Shown: positions 8,126-16,666, numbered from the stretch's first letter. The stretch is 64,000 bases of DNA from Nocardia carnea (GCF_029868325.1 NZ_JARWNW010000312.1:1-64000), one strand, 5' to 3'. Notes: generated by a model from the sequence alone, not told the origin. Program-made: numbers and translations.

Positions 8126-9109
8126 CTAGGCCTCGCGGCCGAGAACCTCCACCCGTTCGCCGGCCTCGAACTCGATCACCTGGTGGACCCGGGATTCGCC
8201 GACCGGGCCGAGATCGGCGAGTATCACCTCACCGCGGCGGGTCAGCGATTCGACGATGGCGTCCACCGGGTTCCCGTCCGCCCCCGCGATGCGCAGCCGA
8301 TCGCCGACCTCCAGGGCGTCCGCGCGGACACCGCTGGGAGCCGCCTGCGGGTTGTACACCCCGCAGTAGGTCCGGCCGGCGGTATCGCCGACGCCGCGAT
8401 GGGCGATGGTCCACCACACCGGCGCGGAACTCTCACCGGCGGCCCGGCGGTGCCGGTACAGCACCCGGTCGCGACCGTCCTCGGCGGCGGCCCGGCTCTC
8501 GTGCACCGACACATGCCGCCGAATCGGCGCGCTGCGATGTTGTACGGTGCCCGCCGCACCGTCGACAACCAGGACCCAGCCACCGGACAGATCCTGGTCG
8601 CGGGCGGCGTTCACCCGTTTGGCCAGCGCCTGTCCCGGGGTGGCGCCGAGCCGGTCGGCCACCTCGGCCAGGCTCTCGGCCAGGCCCAGCGCGCGCAGGA
8701 ATCCGGCCACCTCGATCTCCGCGGTGCCGAGCCGCTGTGCGAGTACCGGCATCGGCGTACGCTCGCGCCACGCCTGCCGGGTGAGATGCTCGTGTTCGGT
8801 GAGCCACAGCGCGGACGGGCCGTGGCGGTGGTTGTCGACCACTGTCGCCCACCAATCCCATTCCGGTTCGGCGGCCAGCCGATCCCGGATCCAGCCGGCG
8901 CGTTCGGCGGCGCGGACCCGTTCCTGCGGGGGGATGAAATTGCGCAGCGCGGCCCGCACGGCCGACGGGGTGCGGCCGAGATCGTCGGCTATCCCGGTCA
9001 GGTCCTTACCGGCTCGAAGTTCCGACACGATGGTCCGATACTCCGATTCACGCCACGAGGTGCCGTGCTGACGCGGCGGCAGCAGTCGTTGTTGTCCGAA
9101 TTCACTCAT
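8126..9109 (-). CDS. Unrecognised protein with HTH-like segments
   Basis: Protein of 327 aa that I do not recognise. Near the N-terminus, SWRESEYRTIVSELRAG followed by LTGIADDLGRTPSAVRAAL looks like a Myb/SANT-like or small helix-turn-helix unit; a second similar stretch (PVLAQRLGTAEIEVAGFLRAL, then LAEVADRLGATPGQAL) follows around residues 120-165. The C-terminal half is beta-rich (DALEVGDRLRIAG, EVILADLG, GERVEVLG) and has a Trp-Trp-rich core (APVWWTIAHRG). ATG 9109 begins MSEFGQQ; the frame extends 20 codons further to 9169. Two DNA-binding-like units plus a beta domain suggest a nucleic-acid-associated role, but this is inference. Confidence 0.6.
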   Translation of the reverse strand: MSEFGQQRLLPPRQHGTSWRESEYRTIVSELRAGKDLTGIADDLGRTPSAVRAALRNFIPPQERVRAAERAGWIRDRLAAEPEWDWWATVVDNHRHGPSALWLTEHEHLTRQAWRERTPMPVLAQRLGTAEIEVAGFLRALGLAESLAEVADRLGATPGQALAKRVNAARDQDLSGGWVLVVDGAAGTVQHRSAPIRRHVSVHESRAAAEDGRDRVLYRHRRAAGESSAPVWWTIAHRGVGDTAGRTYCGVYNPQAAPSGVRADALEVGDRLRIAGADGNPVDAIVESLTRRGEVILADLGPVGESRVHQVIEFEAGERVEVLGREA

Positions 9110-9380
9110 CACAGAACCCCCGGTTCCGATGCGCCGGAGGCTATCCGCCGTGTTCGGTCGGCCGATCACGACTCACCCTCCGACTGTGTCCTACCTGCAT
9201 GATTTTACTGCGGGGGTCCGACAGAAACGGCTCCGCGAAGCGTCGGTCGCCTCGCGGCGTCGGGGTTCATATCGGTTCGGCGGCAACAGAATAGGCGTCA
9301 CCGGGCCCGGTCGTGTGTTGTCCCACCGGGAGTACACGGCCGGGTCCCGGTGTCACGCAGTGGGATCGCCGGGCGTGCCC

Positions 9381-11174
9381 TCAGATGTCCAGGATGTGGG
9401 GAAGTCCCGCTCGGAACCGGTCGGCATCGAGCTTCTTGGCCGCCTCGAACGCCGGCAGCTCGACCAACGGAAACACGGGGGCATGCGGTGCGGGATCATC
9501 GGCGGCGTCGATGATGGCATTGGCGGCGTTACGGCCGGATTCGTTGGCGCTCTCCATGGTTGCCAGGTCGATATGACTGCGCACATGGTCGCCGCCGAAG
9601 AACAGGTTCGGAATGGCGCAATGCGCGTACGGCCGGTGATCGTAGGAGCCGACGGTATTGACCAGCAAGGGGGTCTCGTTATGTGTGGTGCCGCCGGACC
9701 AGCTGATCCCCGGGTCCAGATGCCAGGAATGAATATCCTCGTCGCGCAACCAGCCCGTCCCGGTGTTCAGCCATACTTTCAACTGGGCCCAGACTTCGGC
9801 CGCGATCTCCGTGGCGGTGCACTGTTTGGCAGTCCGCTGGTACAGGATCCCCGGGGTATCCCAATCGGAGATATCCACCGAGAAGCATTCCTGCACCGAA
9901 CCGTCGCCGTACCGGCCGGCGAAATCGCCGACCCACATCGGTGCCTGGCGCAGCGCGGTAAGCGCCCACGGTGAGCCCAGGGCGGCGATATGACCCTCCG
10001 GGATCTCGGTGGGGCGGCGCAGATAGAACTGGATCCCGACCATCCAATCGGTGAGCAGCTCCCGCATCCCGGCCAGGTGCGGATCGGCGTCCAGGATCCG
10101 GTCGTTCAGCAGCGGCACTGTTTTCTCCACCGGCATGGCGCAGAGGTAGTGATCCGCGACCACGGAGGTCGCCGTACCGTGTGCGTCGGTGACGGTGACC
10201 GAGTCGATCCGGCCGCCGGCACAGGACAGCCGGCTCGCTCGCTGCCCCATGACGAAGCGCACGCCGCGCGACCGCAGATAGGCCACCCACGGGTCGATCC
10301 ACGCCGCGTTCGTGGGGCGGTTCAGGATTCGGTCCACACCGCCGGAGAACTGCGGGATCAGTCCGGTCCCGGCGAGTACCAGCGCCTCACCGATGGTGCC
10401 GATGGTGCGTGCCGAACTCAGATGCGGTTTGGCGGCCACCGTGATGCGGGTGAGCGCGTTGACCAGATAAGCCCGGTAGGCCGCGGATTTACCGTCGGCC
10501 TGCATGATCTGCTCCCAGGTCAGGTACTCCCATTGCCCGAACCGCCGTTCGGTACTCGAGGTGAACCACATGAGCATCTGCTTGCCGAAGAAGGCGAGTT
10601 CATGGGGCGGCAATTCCGGGATGAAACCGAATGCGCTGACGATACTGTTCTGCAGGTTCTGCGGCGTGAGCTGGTCGAGTCCGGCGATCTCCACGGGCGC
10701 GACGATCGGTGGCCGGTCGCGGAATCCGGCCACGGTGCCCGCGACGCGGATCAGGTTGTCCAGGACACCGTTCGGATTGCCGGGGAACGGGATCCGGCGC
10801 ATGGTGTCGGGAATGTTCTGGTAGCAGCCCGGGAAGAACCGGAACCCGTGCTCACCGGGCAGATCGGCGCGTCCGCCGGTACCGGTGCCGGGAACGCCCA
10901 TACTGCGGGCCTTTCCGCCCAGATAGGACGGTTCGTAGACGGTCACCCGGAAACCGCGCTCGGCGAGTTCGTGGGCGGCCGACAAACCGGCCATACCGCC
11001 GCCGAAGATCGCGACCTCTTTACCGCCGGTGCGTAGACCGGGGGTTCGGTGCCGGGCCGGGGCAGCGATGGCGGTCGCCTGCCCGGCGGCGAGTATCGCG
11101 GCGCCCGCGAGTGCTCCGCGTAGCGCGGTGCGGCGGTCGATCGATGCTGACTTCTTCGGCAGCTGATCCGGCAT
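9381..11174 (-). CDS. Tat-exported FAD-dependent oxidoreductase (HpnE/phytoene desaturase-like)
   Basis: Flavoprotein of 597 aa. The N-terminus carries a twin-arginine signal (DRRTALRGALAG, about residues 13-24, then a hydrophobic stretch to AIAAPA). The dinucleotide fold VAIFGGGMAGLSAAHEL (about 54-70) and the segment GEHGFRFFPGCYQNIPDTM are characteristic of the amine oxidase-like group that includes hydroxysqualene dehydroxylase and carotenoid desaturases. The C-terminal FAD contact FGGDHVRSHIDLATMESANE is intact. It lies 13 bp after another FAD enzyme gene on the same strand, so the two form an operon controlled from the 12583 palindrome. An isoprenoid substrate is plausible from both families, not shown. 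Confidence 0.82.
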   Translation of the reverse strand: MPDQLPKKSASIDRRTALRGALAGAAILAAGQATAIAAPARHRTPGLRTGGKEVAIFGGGMAGLSAAHELAERGFRVTVYEPSYLGGKARSMGVPGTGTGGRADLPGEHGFRFFPGCYQNIPDTMRRIPFPGNPNGVLDNLIRVAGTVAGFRDRPPIVAPVEIAGLDQLTPQNLQNSIVSAFGFIPELPPHELAFFGKQMLMWFTSSTERRFGQWEYLTWEQIMQADGKSAAYRAYLVNALTRITVAAKPHLSSARTIGTIGEALVLAGTGLIPQFSGGVDRILNRPTNAAWIDPWVAYLRSRGVRFVMGQRASRLSCAGGRIDSVTVTDAHGTATSVVADHYLCAMPVEKTVPLLNDRILDADPHLAGMRELLTDWMVGIQFYLRRPTEIPEGHIAALGSPWALTALRQAPMWVGDFAGRYGDGSVQECFSVDISDWDTPGILYQRTAKQCTATEIAAEVWAQLKVWLNTGTGWLRDEDIHSWHLDPGISWSGGTTHNETPLLVNTVGSYDHRPYAHCAIPNLFFGGDHVRSHIDLATMESANESGRNAANAIIDAADDPAPHAPVFPLVELPAFEAAKKLDADRFRAGLPHILDI

Positions 11175-11187
11175 GGTGCTCTCCTGG

Positions 11188-12576
11188 TCAAACGGTTGAT
11201 GTTCCGGTGACGGGTGGGGCGCCGCGCAGCGTGGTGCGCGACGTACGGAATTCGCGGGCGGTGGCGGCGATCTCCTGCGCGATATCGCGGACTACGGGTC
11301 CGGGGTCGCGGCGGTGCCGCCACAGGGCGCCGGCCGTGAGCCGGGCCATCCGGGCCGGTGTGTAGAGCTCGGCGGGACGCCTGGTGCGGGAGAAGATTCC
11401 GGTGGTGACGGCCGCCAGATCCGGATCGGTGGTCGCGGCGCGATACAGCTCGACCTCGAGCGGGCTCATGGCCGTACCGCGGGCGAGCCGGTTGGTCCAG
11501 TGGTAGATCTCGCGGCATTCGCGGACGCGGCGCTGTTCCCACGCGGCGACCGTGTGGTCCAGCCGCCCGGGATCGTCGAGCACCGGGGCCACCGCCTCGG
11601 CCAGGAGGCGGCCGTAGTGCAGGGCGTCGCGAATACCCTGAGCGGTCACCGGATCCTTGAAATGCCCGGAGTCGCCGGGTAACGCCCAGCCGGGCCCGCT
11701 CGACCGCCGGAAATAGGAAACGATCCCCGTGGCCGAGCGCACCCGTCCGACCCGTTCGCAGCCCCGGAGACGTTCGCGCAGCGGTGGGAGCCGGTCCAAG
11801 GCGGCGGCGTAGCGCCGTTCGGCATCGCCGGGACGGAGGCGGCCGGTGGCGGCGGGTGGCTGGACCAGACAGAGCAGCAGACCGTCGTCGCAGGGGAAGG
11901 CCGTGCCGAGATCGGCGCCCACCCGCCATTGCGCGGCGGTCGAGCGCCATTCGGTGGAGTTGTCGCGCCAGTACGCGAAATAGCAGTCGCGACCGCTGGG
12001 TTCGGCCTCGTACGGCACTTCTGCACCCGCCAGCCGCGCGACGGTACTGCGCCGGCCGTCCGCCCCGACCACCAGAGCGGCACGGAGTTCGACGGTCCGA
12101 CCCTCGGGGCCGGCGTAGCGGACGCCGGTACACCGTGCACCGTCCCAGACCAGCTCGGTCACCCGGCAGTGCTGCCGTACCTCGGCCCCCGCACCGGCGG
12201 CCGTGCGGACGAGGGCGTGATCGAGGCCGGTGCGGCGGACACACAGCGTGTAGCCGATACCGTCCACCTCGGGAAACGGTGTCGCGATCCTATGTCCCGA
12301 GCCCGCCGCGAAAGCGTGGGTGAGTGCGGGAGCGCCGAGTTCGGCGACGGCGTCGAGCGCGCCCAGCCGGGACAGTTCGGCGACCCCCGCCGGCCACAAC
12401 AGATGGGTCGACAGGGTATCCGACGGAAAACGGGCGCTGTCCAGGACGATGACCCGGCGTCCGGCCCGGGCCAGCGTGGCCGCGGTGGCAGAACCTGCGC
12501 AGCGAGCACCCACGACCACGACATCGGCTTGTTCGACCGTGGCGGGGGAGTCAGTCATACGAACCGCCTCGGTCAT
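11188..12576 (-). CDS. FAD-dependent oxidoreductase (geranylgeranyl reductase/monooxygenase-like)
   Basis: Flavoprotein of 462 aa with the N-terminal Rossmann motif VVVVGARCAGSATAATLA (about residues 19-36), the middle GADG segment (VVGADGRRSTVARLAG) typical of para-hydroxybenzoate hydroxylase-fold enzymes, and LPGDSGHFKDPVTAQGIRDA, the second FAD motif. The GARCAGS form and length resemble the geranylgeranyl reductase / FAD-dependent monooxygenase group. First gene of a two-gene operon with the Tat-exported FAD enzyme downstream. Start is ATG 12576 or, with GAGG before it, ATG 12558. A perfect palindrome sits only 7 bp upstream of the 12576 start, so repression by a TetR-type regulator, probably that encoded divergently at 12805, is likely. 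Confidence 0.82.
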   Translation of the reverse strand: MTEAVRMTDSPATVEQADVVVVGARCAGSATAATLARAGRRVIVLDSARFPSDTLSTHLLWPAGVAELSRLGALDAVAELGAPALTHAFAAGSGHRIATPFPEVDGIGYTLCVRRTGLDHALVRTAAGAGAEVRQHCRVTELVWDGARCTGVRYAGPEGRTVELRAALVVGADGRRSTVARLAGAEVPYEAEPSGRDCYFAYWRDNSTEWRSTAAQWRVGADLGTAFPCDDGLLLCLVQPPAATGRLRPGDAERRYAAALDRLPPLRERLRGCERVGRVRSATGIVSYFRRSSGPGWALPGDSGHFKDPVTAQGIRDALHYGRLLAEAVAPVLDDPGRLDHTVAAWEQRRVRECREIYHWTNRLARGTAMSPLEVELYRAATTDPDLAAVTTGIFSRTRRPAELYTPARMARLTAGALWRHRRDPGPVVRDIAQEIAATAREFRTSRTTLRGAPPVTGTSTV

Positions 12577-12582
12577 CGAGTC

Positions 12583-12599
12583 TCGGACACTATGTCCGA
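12583..12599. promoter_or_regulatory. 17-bp palindromic operator for the FAD operon
   Basis: TCGGACA-CTA-TGTCCGA, two perfect 7-bp arms around a 3-bp centre, placed directly upstream of the start of the FAD enzyme gene (12576) and facing a divergent TetR gene. Size and symmetry fit a TetR-family operator. Confidence 0.6.
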
Positions 12600-12804
12600 T
12601 TGATGGTGCGGTGTGGTGGCGAGGTTGTCAACCATTCGGGCCGCACTGTCCCGCACAGTTTTCCGCAGAGGCACCGGGAGCCGGTGACGGTGATCCGAGC
12701 CGCTCCGGGGACCACGGCACGCCCCGGCCGGCGGGCACAATGGGCCGCATGGACCTTGCGAGCGGATACCCACACGAGTGGTCGAACGATACGGCGGTCC
12801 CCGG

Positions 12805-13455
12805 ATGCCCTCGCTGACCCGCGCCCGGCGACCGGCCCGGAAACCGGACGACGATCGCCGCGCCGAATACGAGCAGCGGGTCCTGCGCGCGGTCGAGGAT
12901 CTGCTCGCCGACGGCACTCCGTACACCGAGATCGCGGTGCAGAAGATCGCCGCGACCGCCGAAGTGGCACGCTCCACCTTCTACCGCTACTTCCCGGACA
13001 AGAGCCGATTGCTCATCCGGATGGCGGAATTGGCGACCAGCGATCTGTTCGCCGCCGCCGAACGCTGGTGGAGTGCCGAACACACCGATCGGGAAGCGGG
13101 CGTACGGGATGCGATGAGCGCCATGATCGCGGGCTTTCGCCGGCACCGGTACCTGCTCCTGGCCTTGAGCGAACTCGCCGCCTACGACCGCGACGTCGGC
13201 GCCTACTGGCGCGGCCGGGTCGCCGGTTTCGTCGACCTGGTACGCCGTCGCCTCGAGGCCGACCGCGCCGCGGGCCGGGTCGCGCCCGAATTGGATCCGG
13301 CCGCGACGGCGCTGGTGCTGGCGGCCATGGTGGAACGGTCCATCAGCACGGCGTTCGCGGTACGCACCGGCATTTCCGACGCGGAACTGGCACGGGCACT
13401 GGGCCGCTCGATCTGGCTGGTGGTCTACGGTGACGCCCCGGCCGGCCCGGCTTGA
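12805..13455 (+). CDS. TetR/AcrR family regulator
   Basis: Transcription factor of 216 aa from ATG 12805 (a GTG at 12778 would add 9 residues; neither has a strong ribosome binding site). The N-terminal helix-turn-helix reads ILADGTPYTEIAVQKIAA-like: TEIAVQKIAATAEVARSTFY followed by RYFPDKSRLL, the standard TetR DNA-binding end. The C-terminal half is a helical ligand-binding and dimer domain. Divergent from the FAD enzyme operon whose promoter contains the 12583 palindrome, so local repression is the simplest reading. Its ligand is unknown. Confidence 0.88.
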   Translation: MPSLTRARRPARKPDDDRRAEYEQRVLRAVEDLLADGTPYTEIAVQKIAATAEVARSTFYRYFPDKSRLLIRMAELATSDLFAAAERWWSAEHTDREAGVRDAMSAMIAGFRRHRYLLLALSELAAYDRDVGAYWRGRVAGFVDLVRRRLEADRAAGRVAPELDPAATALVLAAMVERSISTAFAVRTGISDAELARALGRSIWLVVYGDAPAGPA

Positions 13456-13468
13456 CGTAGCGGGCCCG

Positions 13469-14026
13469 TCACTGCGCGGGTTCGACCAGCCGGCGTGCGG
13501 CCAGGACGACGGCGGCGCGCTGCTCGGCGACCCGGCGGGCCGGTTCTCGGCCGCTGTGCACCGCGGTACTGCGGGCCAGTTCGGTGAGCATGCGCAACAG
13601 GGTCGGCGCCGCGATATCGGTGGTGACCGACCCCGCGCGCTGCCCGCGCCTGATCTCGGCCAGTTTGGGTTCGACCGTGCGGCGCAGGACCTGTGCGATC
13701 CGCTCGTCGGCCGGTTCCAGATCCGCCCATGCCTGTAATCGCGCGTTCTCCGGGTGGGTGCGGAAATGGTCGAACAACCGTCCCACGTAGCCCGGGAGAT
13801 CGTCGGCGCGCAGGGCGGTTTCGGCGGTGGTCTGCGCGGTCCACTGTTCGGTGACCGCGGCGTACAGTTCCGATTTACCCGGGAAGTAGGCGTACAGACG
13901 ATCCTTGCTGGCCTGCGCGGCCGCGGCGATCCGGTTGATCCGGGCACCGGCGGTGCCGTATTCGGCGAATTCCGCCTTGGCGGCCGCGAGGATCCGCTCC
14001 CGGGTTGCCTGGCCTGCCGCACGCAT
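13469..14026 (-). CDS. TetR family repressor of the divergent alcohol dehydrogenase operon
   Basis: TetR protein of 185 aa. The DNA-binding domain is at residues about 5-50 (ATRERILAAAKAEFAEYG, INRIAAAAQASKDRLYAYFP), followed by GKSELYAAV. ATG 14026 begins MRAAGQ. Two copies of a CCGAACCA/TGGTTCGG palindrome lie between this gene and the divergent GXWXG gene, one starting 19 bp upstream of this start codon, so autorepression and repression of the divergent operon are both expected. Convergent with the TetR gene at 12805, 13 bp apart. Confidence 0.9.
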   Translation of the reverse strand: MRAAGQATRERILAAAKAEFAEYGTAGARINRIAAAAQASKDRLYAYFPGKSELYAAVTEQWTAQTTAETALRADDLPGYVGRLFDHFRTHPENARLQAWADLEPADERIAQVLRRTVEPKLAEIRRGQRAGSVTTDIAAPTLLRMLTELARSTAVHSGREPARRVAEQRAAVVLAARRLVEPAQ

Positions 14027-14044
14027 ACGAGGAATCGTAGCTTG

Positions 14045-14062
14045 CCGAACCATCTGGTTCGG
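14045..14062. promoter_or_regulatory. TetR operator copy 1
   Basis: CCGAACCA-TC-TGGTTCGG, two perfect 8-bp arms with a 2-bp centre, 19 bp upstream of the TetR start at 14026. A near-identical copy begins 32 bp further on (14077), about three helical turns, so two dimers would bind the same DNA face. Confidence 0.72.
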
Positions 14063-14076
14063 AACTAAGGTCGTTG

Positions 14077-14094
14077 CCGAACCAGATGGTTCGC
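14077..14094. promoter_or_regulatory. TetR operator copy 2
   Basis: CCGAACCA-GA-TGGTTCGC, matching copy 1 with 7 of 8 arm pairs. It ends 22 bp before the ATG at 14117, where it could block transcription of the GXWXG-alcohol dehydrogenase operon. Confidence 0.72.
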
Positions 14095-14116
14095 CGAACC
14101 GGTCGAGGGGACAGCT

Positions 14117-14584
14117 ATGAGTGCGGACACGCCACGGTGGCAGCAGTTGCGGGAGCAGGCCGAAGGGGTCTCGGTCGCCGAACTCGACGATCTCTGGGCG
14201 CGGCTGCGGCCCGCGCGCGCCGAGGATATTCTCGGCGAATGGCGCGGTGACGCTTTCCAGACCGGCCATCCGCTGTGCCGGACACTGCCCAAGAGCCGCT
14301 GGTACGGCAAAACCTTCCATGCGCTCGACGACGCGAAACCGCTGATCTGCCGGGCCGAGGACGGCACACTGTTCTCCAATGTGGAACTCGGTGGCGGCGA
14401 GGCCACCCTGTGGAATATCGAATTCCGCGGCGAAGTCACCGCCACCATGGTCTACGACGGCCGCGCCGTTTTCGACCATTTCAAATGGCTCGACGACACC
14501 ACCCTGATGGGCATCATGAACGGCCGCCCGGAACTCGTCCTGGCCGGTGGCGAATACTTCTACTTCCTGCTGGAACGGGTGTAG
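14117..14584 (+). CDS. GXWXG/DUF4334 domain protein
   Basis: Small protein of 155 aa with the GXWXG domain (ILGEWRGDAF, about residues 38-47) and the following DUF4334 part (KWLDDTTLMGIMNGR near the C-terminus, about 121-135). The family is of unknown biochemical function and is often next to oxidoreductases. ATG 14117 is preceded by GAGGGGACAG. It is the first gene of an operon with the zinc alcohol dehydrogenase, whose ATG is 2 bp after its stop, and is transcribed from the double-operator region. Co-regulation with the dehydrogenase suggests a role with the same alcohol or aldehyde, perhaps binding or handling it; that is inference. Confidence 0.85.
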   Translation: MSADTPRWQQLREQAEGVSVAELDDLWARLRPARAEDILGEWRGDAFQTGHPLCRTLPKSRWYGKTFHALDDAKPLICRAEDGTLFSNVELGGGEATLWNIEFRGEVTATMVYDGRAVFDHFKWLDDTTLMGIMNGRPELVLAGGEYFYFLLERV

Positions 14585-14586
14585 CG

Positions 14587-15675
14587 ATGCGGACCACGGC
14601 GCTCCTGTCCCGGGACCCGGCCGCATCGTTCACCGCGGAAACGGTCGATCTCGATGGTCCCCGTGACGACGAGATCCTGGTGCGCATTCTCGCGTCGGGT
14701 ATCTGCCATACCGACCTGGTCAACCGGGTGCTGGGTAAATCCGACCGGCCGGTGCTGCTGGGCCACGAGGGCGCCGGAATCGTGACCGCGGTCGGTGCGT
14801 CGGTGACCTCGGTGGCGCCCGGCGACCATGTGGTGCTCACCTTCCGGCACTGCGGGGCCTGCCCGAACTGCGCGGCCGGCCGGCCCGCCTACTGCCGGCA
14901 CTCCACCGCCCTCAACCATTTCGGGCGCCGCGCCGATAAATCGCCGCGCGTCACCGTCGACGGTGCCCCGGTACGGGACGGCTTCTTCGGGCAATCCAGC
15001 TTCGCGGGGTACGCATTGGCCACCGCGGACAACACCGTCGTCGTCGATCCGGCGGCCGACCCGGCCGTCGTGGCCTCTTTCGGTTGCGGATTCCAGACCG
15101 GTGCGGGGGCGGTACTCAACGCCCTGCGACCGGAATCCGGGGCCTGGCTGGCGATCTACGGTGGGGGAGCGGTCGGTTCGGCTGCACTGCTCGCCGCCCG
15201 CACCGTCCCCGGTGTGCGGACCGTCGTGGTGGAAACCTCCGCGGCGCGGCGCGATCTGGCCACCGAACTGGGTGCCGATATCGTCCTGGATCCGGCCGGT
15301 GCTGCTACCGCGGACGTGGTCCGGGAGGTCACCGGCGGCGGCGCCACCCACGCCCTGGACACCACCGGGATTCCCGCCGTGCTGGCCGATGCGTTCGCGG
15401 CCCTCACCACCGGGGCGACGGTGGTCGCGGTGGGTCTCGGTGCCGGAGTGCCGCCGATCGATGTGCGCGATATGGTGCTGCAGGGCAAAACGATCCGCGG
15501 TTGTCTCGAAGGCGATGCGGACCCGGCCACCTTCATCCCGCATCTGCTCGACCTGTACGGCAAGGGAGAGCTGCCGGTGGACCGGCTGGTGACCCGCTTC
15601 CCGCACACCGAGATCGAGGCGGCGCTGGCCGCACAGCATGCGGGCTCGGTGATCAAACCGGTACTCACCTGGTGA
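14587..15675 (+). CDS. Zinc-dependent alcohol dehydrogenase (aryl/NDMA-type MDR)
   Basis: NAD-linked medium-chain alcohol dehydrogenase of 362 aa. Catalytic zinc ligands are C40 (GICHTD) and H60 (GHEGAG), and the third falls in GFGCGFQTGAG-like SFGCGFQTGAG. The structural-zinc lobe is CGACPNCAAGRPAYC (C89, C92, C95, C103). The cofactor fold has YGGGAVG. This full set, with ALNHFG and the extra DGFFGQSSFA loop, matches the aryl-alcohol or mycothiol/NDMA-related class III-like MDR enzymes. The GGACAG.. start at 14587 is 2 bp after the GXWXG stop, so the two are co-translated. Substrate is unknown but the pair is under TetR control. Confidence 0.88.
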   Translation: MRTTALLSRDPAASFTAETVDLDGPRDDEILVRILASGICHTDLVNRVLGKSDRPVLLGHEGAGIVTAVGASVTSVAPGDHVVLTFRHCGACPNCAAGRPAYCRHSTALNHFGRRADKSPRVTVDGAPVRDGFFGQSSFAGYALATADNTVVVDPAADPAVVASFGCGFQTGAGAVLNALRPESGAWLAIYGGGAVGSAALLAARTVPGVRTVVVETSAARRDLATELGADIVLDPAGAATADVVREVTGGGATHALDTTGIPAVLADAFAALTTGATVVAVGLGAGVPPIDVRDMVLQGKTIRGCLEGDADPATFIPHLLDLYGKGELPVDRLVTRFPHTEIEAALAAQHAGSVIKPVLTW

Positions 15676-15843
15676 GACGGTAGACGGTTCCCGGTCTCCG
15701 GACCACGACAGCCGGCGGACGAATTCCGTTCGCGTAACGGTCATCCGGTGGTCGTCTCGGTGCGAGATCCTGCATGCGGTCGGCCACCGGACGACCCCGC
15801 CCACCTCTCGACCGGCTCCGGGCGCCGGGAAAGGCCGGCCGCC

Positions 15844-16101
15844 GTGCCCGATATGCCGATCCGCGACTACATCGCCGAATTCCTGCGTACCCACTGCGAT
15901 CTGGAACTCGACACCATCGCGCCCCAGGCGTCCCCGGCCGACCTGGGCCTGGATTCGCTCACGGTGTTGTCGATCATCGTGCTGGTCGAGAAGAACTACG
16001 GGATCGCACTGGCCGACCGGCAGGTGGCCTCCGCGCGGACCTTCGCCGAACTGATGGAGCTGTTCGGGGTGTCCGTGGCGCCTGTGACCCCGCTGTCGTG
16101 A
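15844..16101 (+). CDS. Free-standing acyl carrier protein
   Basis: Acyl carrier protein of 85 aa. The phosphopantetheine site is DLGLDSLTVL with Ser38, preceded by an acidic helix I and followed by VEKNYGIALADRQ, the normal helix II-III pattern. GTG 15844 follows GGGAAAGG; ATG 15853 is equally possible. No ketosynthase, adenylating enzyme or phosphopantetheinyl transferase is adjacent. It is on the strand of the upstream alcohol dehydrogenase but 168 bp away. The divergent length and sequence make the housekeeping FAS II AcpM unlikely; it more likely serves a dedicated pathway encoded elsewhere. Confidence 0.82.
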   Translation: MPDMPIRDYIAEFLRTHCDLELDTIAPQASPADLGLDSLTVLSIIVLVEKNYGIALADRQVASARTFAELMELFGVSVAPVTPLS

Positions 16102-16351
16102 AACCGCAACGCTTCGGTGACCAGGTGCGGCCCCCGGGCCGAATCGGATGCCGATCGGCTGCTGTTCCGAAGTGCTCCCCGCGTGTCGCATCGGCGACAC
16201 GCCGCGATTTACGGCGCTGACCAGAAGAAATCGGCGAGTCTCTCCCCACGGAGGCCGCGATTGCGCTTCAATAACCGATCGGGTTCGGCTTTACGGAAAC
16301 GGCATTCGTCCGCCACCGGATACACCGGCATCCGAGAGGGGCACGACCAGA

Positions 16352-16666
16352 ATGAGCATGATCCTCACCGCACTGCACGACGGCCTTCCCGCGCTGCACG
16401 ACAGCTATACGACACTGGCCCAAGTCGGCAATCCCACACCCGAAGCGCCGCCACTGTCGGACAAGATCACCCAGATGACCCGGTATCTGACCTGGTTCGT
16501 CCTGCTCTCCGGCGTCACCGCGATCATGTTCGGCGGCGGTAAGTTCGCCTGGGAGAAATGGAACGGCGGCGCGCTCACGGCCCCGAAACAGATCGCCGGC
16601 GCCATGATGGGCGGCGCGGTCGCCACCAGTGCGGGAACGATCATGAACGCCATCATGGGCGGCTGA
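16352..16666 (+). CDS. Small two-helix membrane protein
   Basis: Protein of 104 aa that I cannot assign. Two hydrophobic segments, about residues 48-66 (YLTWFVLLSGVTAIMFGGG) and 80-100 (GAMMGGAVATSAGTIMNAIM), are separated by a short charged loop (KFAWEKWNGG). Two glycine-rich helices in a small protein resemble VirB2/TrbC-type pilins or holin-like proteins, but there are no secretion or conjugation genes nearby and I do not claim that function. ATG 16352 has GAGAGGGG upstream; the frame opens earlier at 16148 without coding character. Confidence 0.65.
   Translation: MSMILTALHDGLPALHDSYTTLAQVGNPTPEAPPLSDKITQMTRYLTWFVLLSGVTAIMFGGGKFAWEKWNGGALTAPKQIAGAMMGGAVATSAGTIMNAIMGG

Noticed and set aside
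14275..14586. N-terminal extension of the alcohol dehydrogenase
   Set aside because: The extension overlaps the GXWXG gene in another frame and is Arg/His/Pro-rich; ATG 14587 starts the family-like sequence.
16352..16666. VirB2/TrbC-like pilin of a conjugation system
   Set aside because: Two helices match in shape only; no other secretion, relaxase or transfer gene is in the window.
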